Source: Polyangia bacterium
GTDB lineage: Bacteria > Myxococcota_A > Polyangia > Nannocystales > Nannocystaceae
DNA: 64,000 bases
Assembly (NCBI GenBank): GCA_030429545.1
Contig: JAUIFF010000001.1
Span: forward strand, 841,599-905,598
Direction: 5' to 3'
Of this stretch, positions 63,988 to 64,000 are shown in pieces. The notes under the pieces were generated by a model that made no database searches, had not been told where the DNA came from, and saw nothing but the letters and a program-made list of their open reading frames with translations. A program made the translations under genes and the position numbers. Numbering within the stretch: the stretch's first letter is position 1; each line of letters opens with the position of its first letter.

Positions 63988-64000
63988 TGATGTCCTCAGC

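Overview
The window looks like part of a predatory-myxobacterium-type genome (Polyangia, probably Nannocystales-like; this is inference). Signs are Ser/Thr/Asp/Gly-rich linkers behind lipoboxes (TSETSE, DPSTT and TDTDPDTD types), Cys-rich and IgGFc-binding-like surface lipoproteins, FHA/TPR/Ser-Thr-kinase signalling, many GTG starts and a bacterial lipoxygenase.

Region 1 (1-36.8 kb) is ordinary chromosome: a group-2 sigma-70 factor, an IPT lipoprotein, a minus-strand TPR-FHA-FHA operon, FmdB and FolD, a hybrid histidine kinase with a V4R-type sensor, three large secreted lipoproteins (ferritin-like, CocE-like hydrolase, IgGFc-binding-like), and a compact RiPP-like locus. That locus has a Cys-rich lipoprotein precursor (18365-18685), a di-haem cytochrome (18719-19222) and, divergently, a fused DUF692/MNIO-DUF2063 enzyme (19329-21053), resembling bufferin copper-binding systems. 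Then come a membrane histidine kinase, a lipoxygenase plus FAD-linked oxidase pair, a PknK-like kinase-ATPase, a P450 with a TPR lipoprotein, MsrA, a UbiA-like prenyltransferase and a degenerate EF-Tu-like protein.

Region 2 (36.8-62.3 kb) is rearranged accessory DNA. After a GTGTACAC-containing minisatellite lie three generations of one module. Its full form is a VWA-like lipoprotein (+) facing an overlapping-codon minus-strand operon: ECF-like sigma, Ser/Thr kinase, small membrane protein, TPR/membrane protein, propeller-like lipoprotein. The operon starts at a CRISPR leader that reads the other way into a long array. There is a deleted relic (about 37.5-37.7 kb), an intact copy (38.6-48.45 kb, array of 46 full repeats plus a broken one) and a damaged copy (48.45-62.3 kb, array of 48 full repeats plus fragments). 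In the damaged copy a roughly 5 kb, more GC-rich dTDP-sugar block (ATP-grasp, NeuD-like, WecE-like, RmlA, RmlB) splits the TPR/membrane gene, and an in-frame deletion fuses what remains of it to the kinase. No cas gene lies in the window, so both arrays are orphan here.

Region 3 (62.3-64 kb) holds a repeat/TM/SH3 protein of unknown function that may run off the window.
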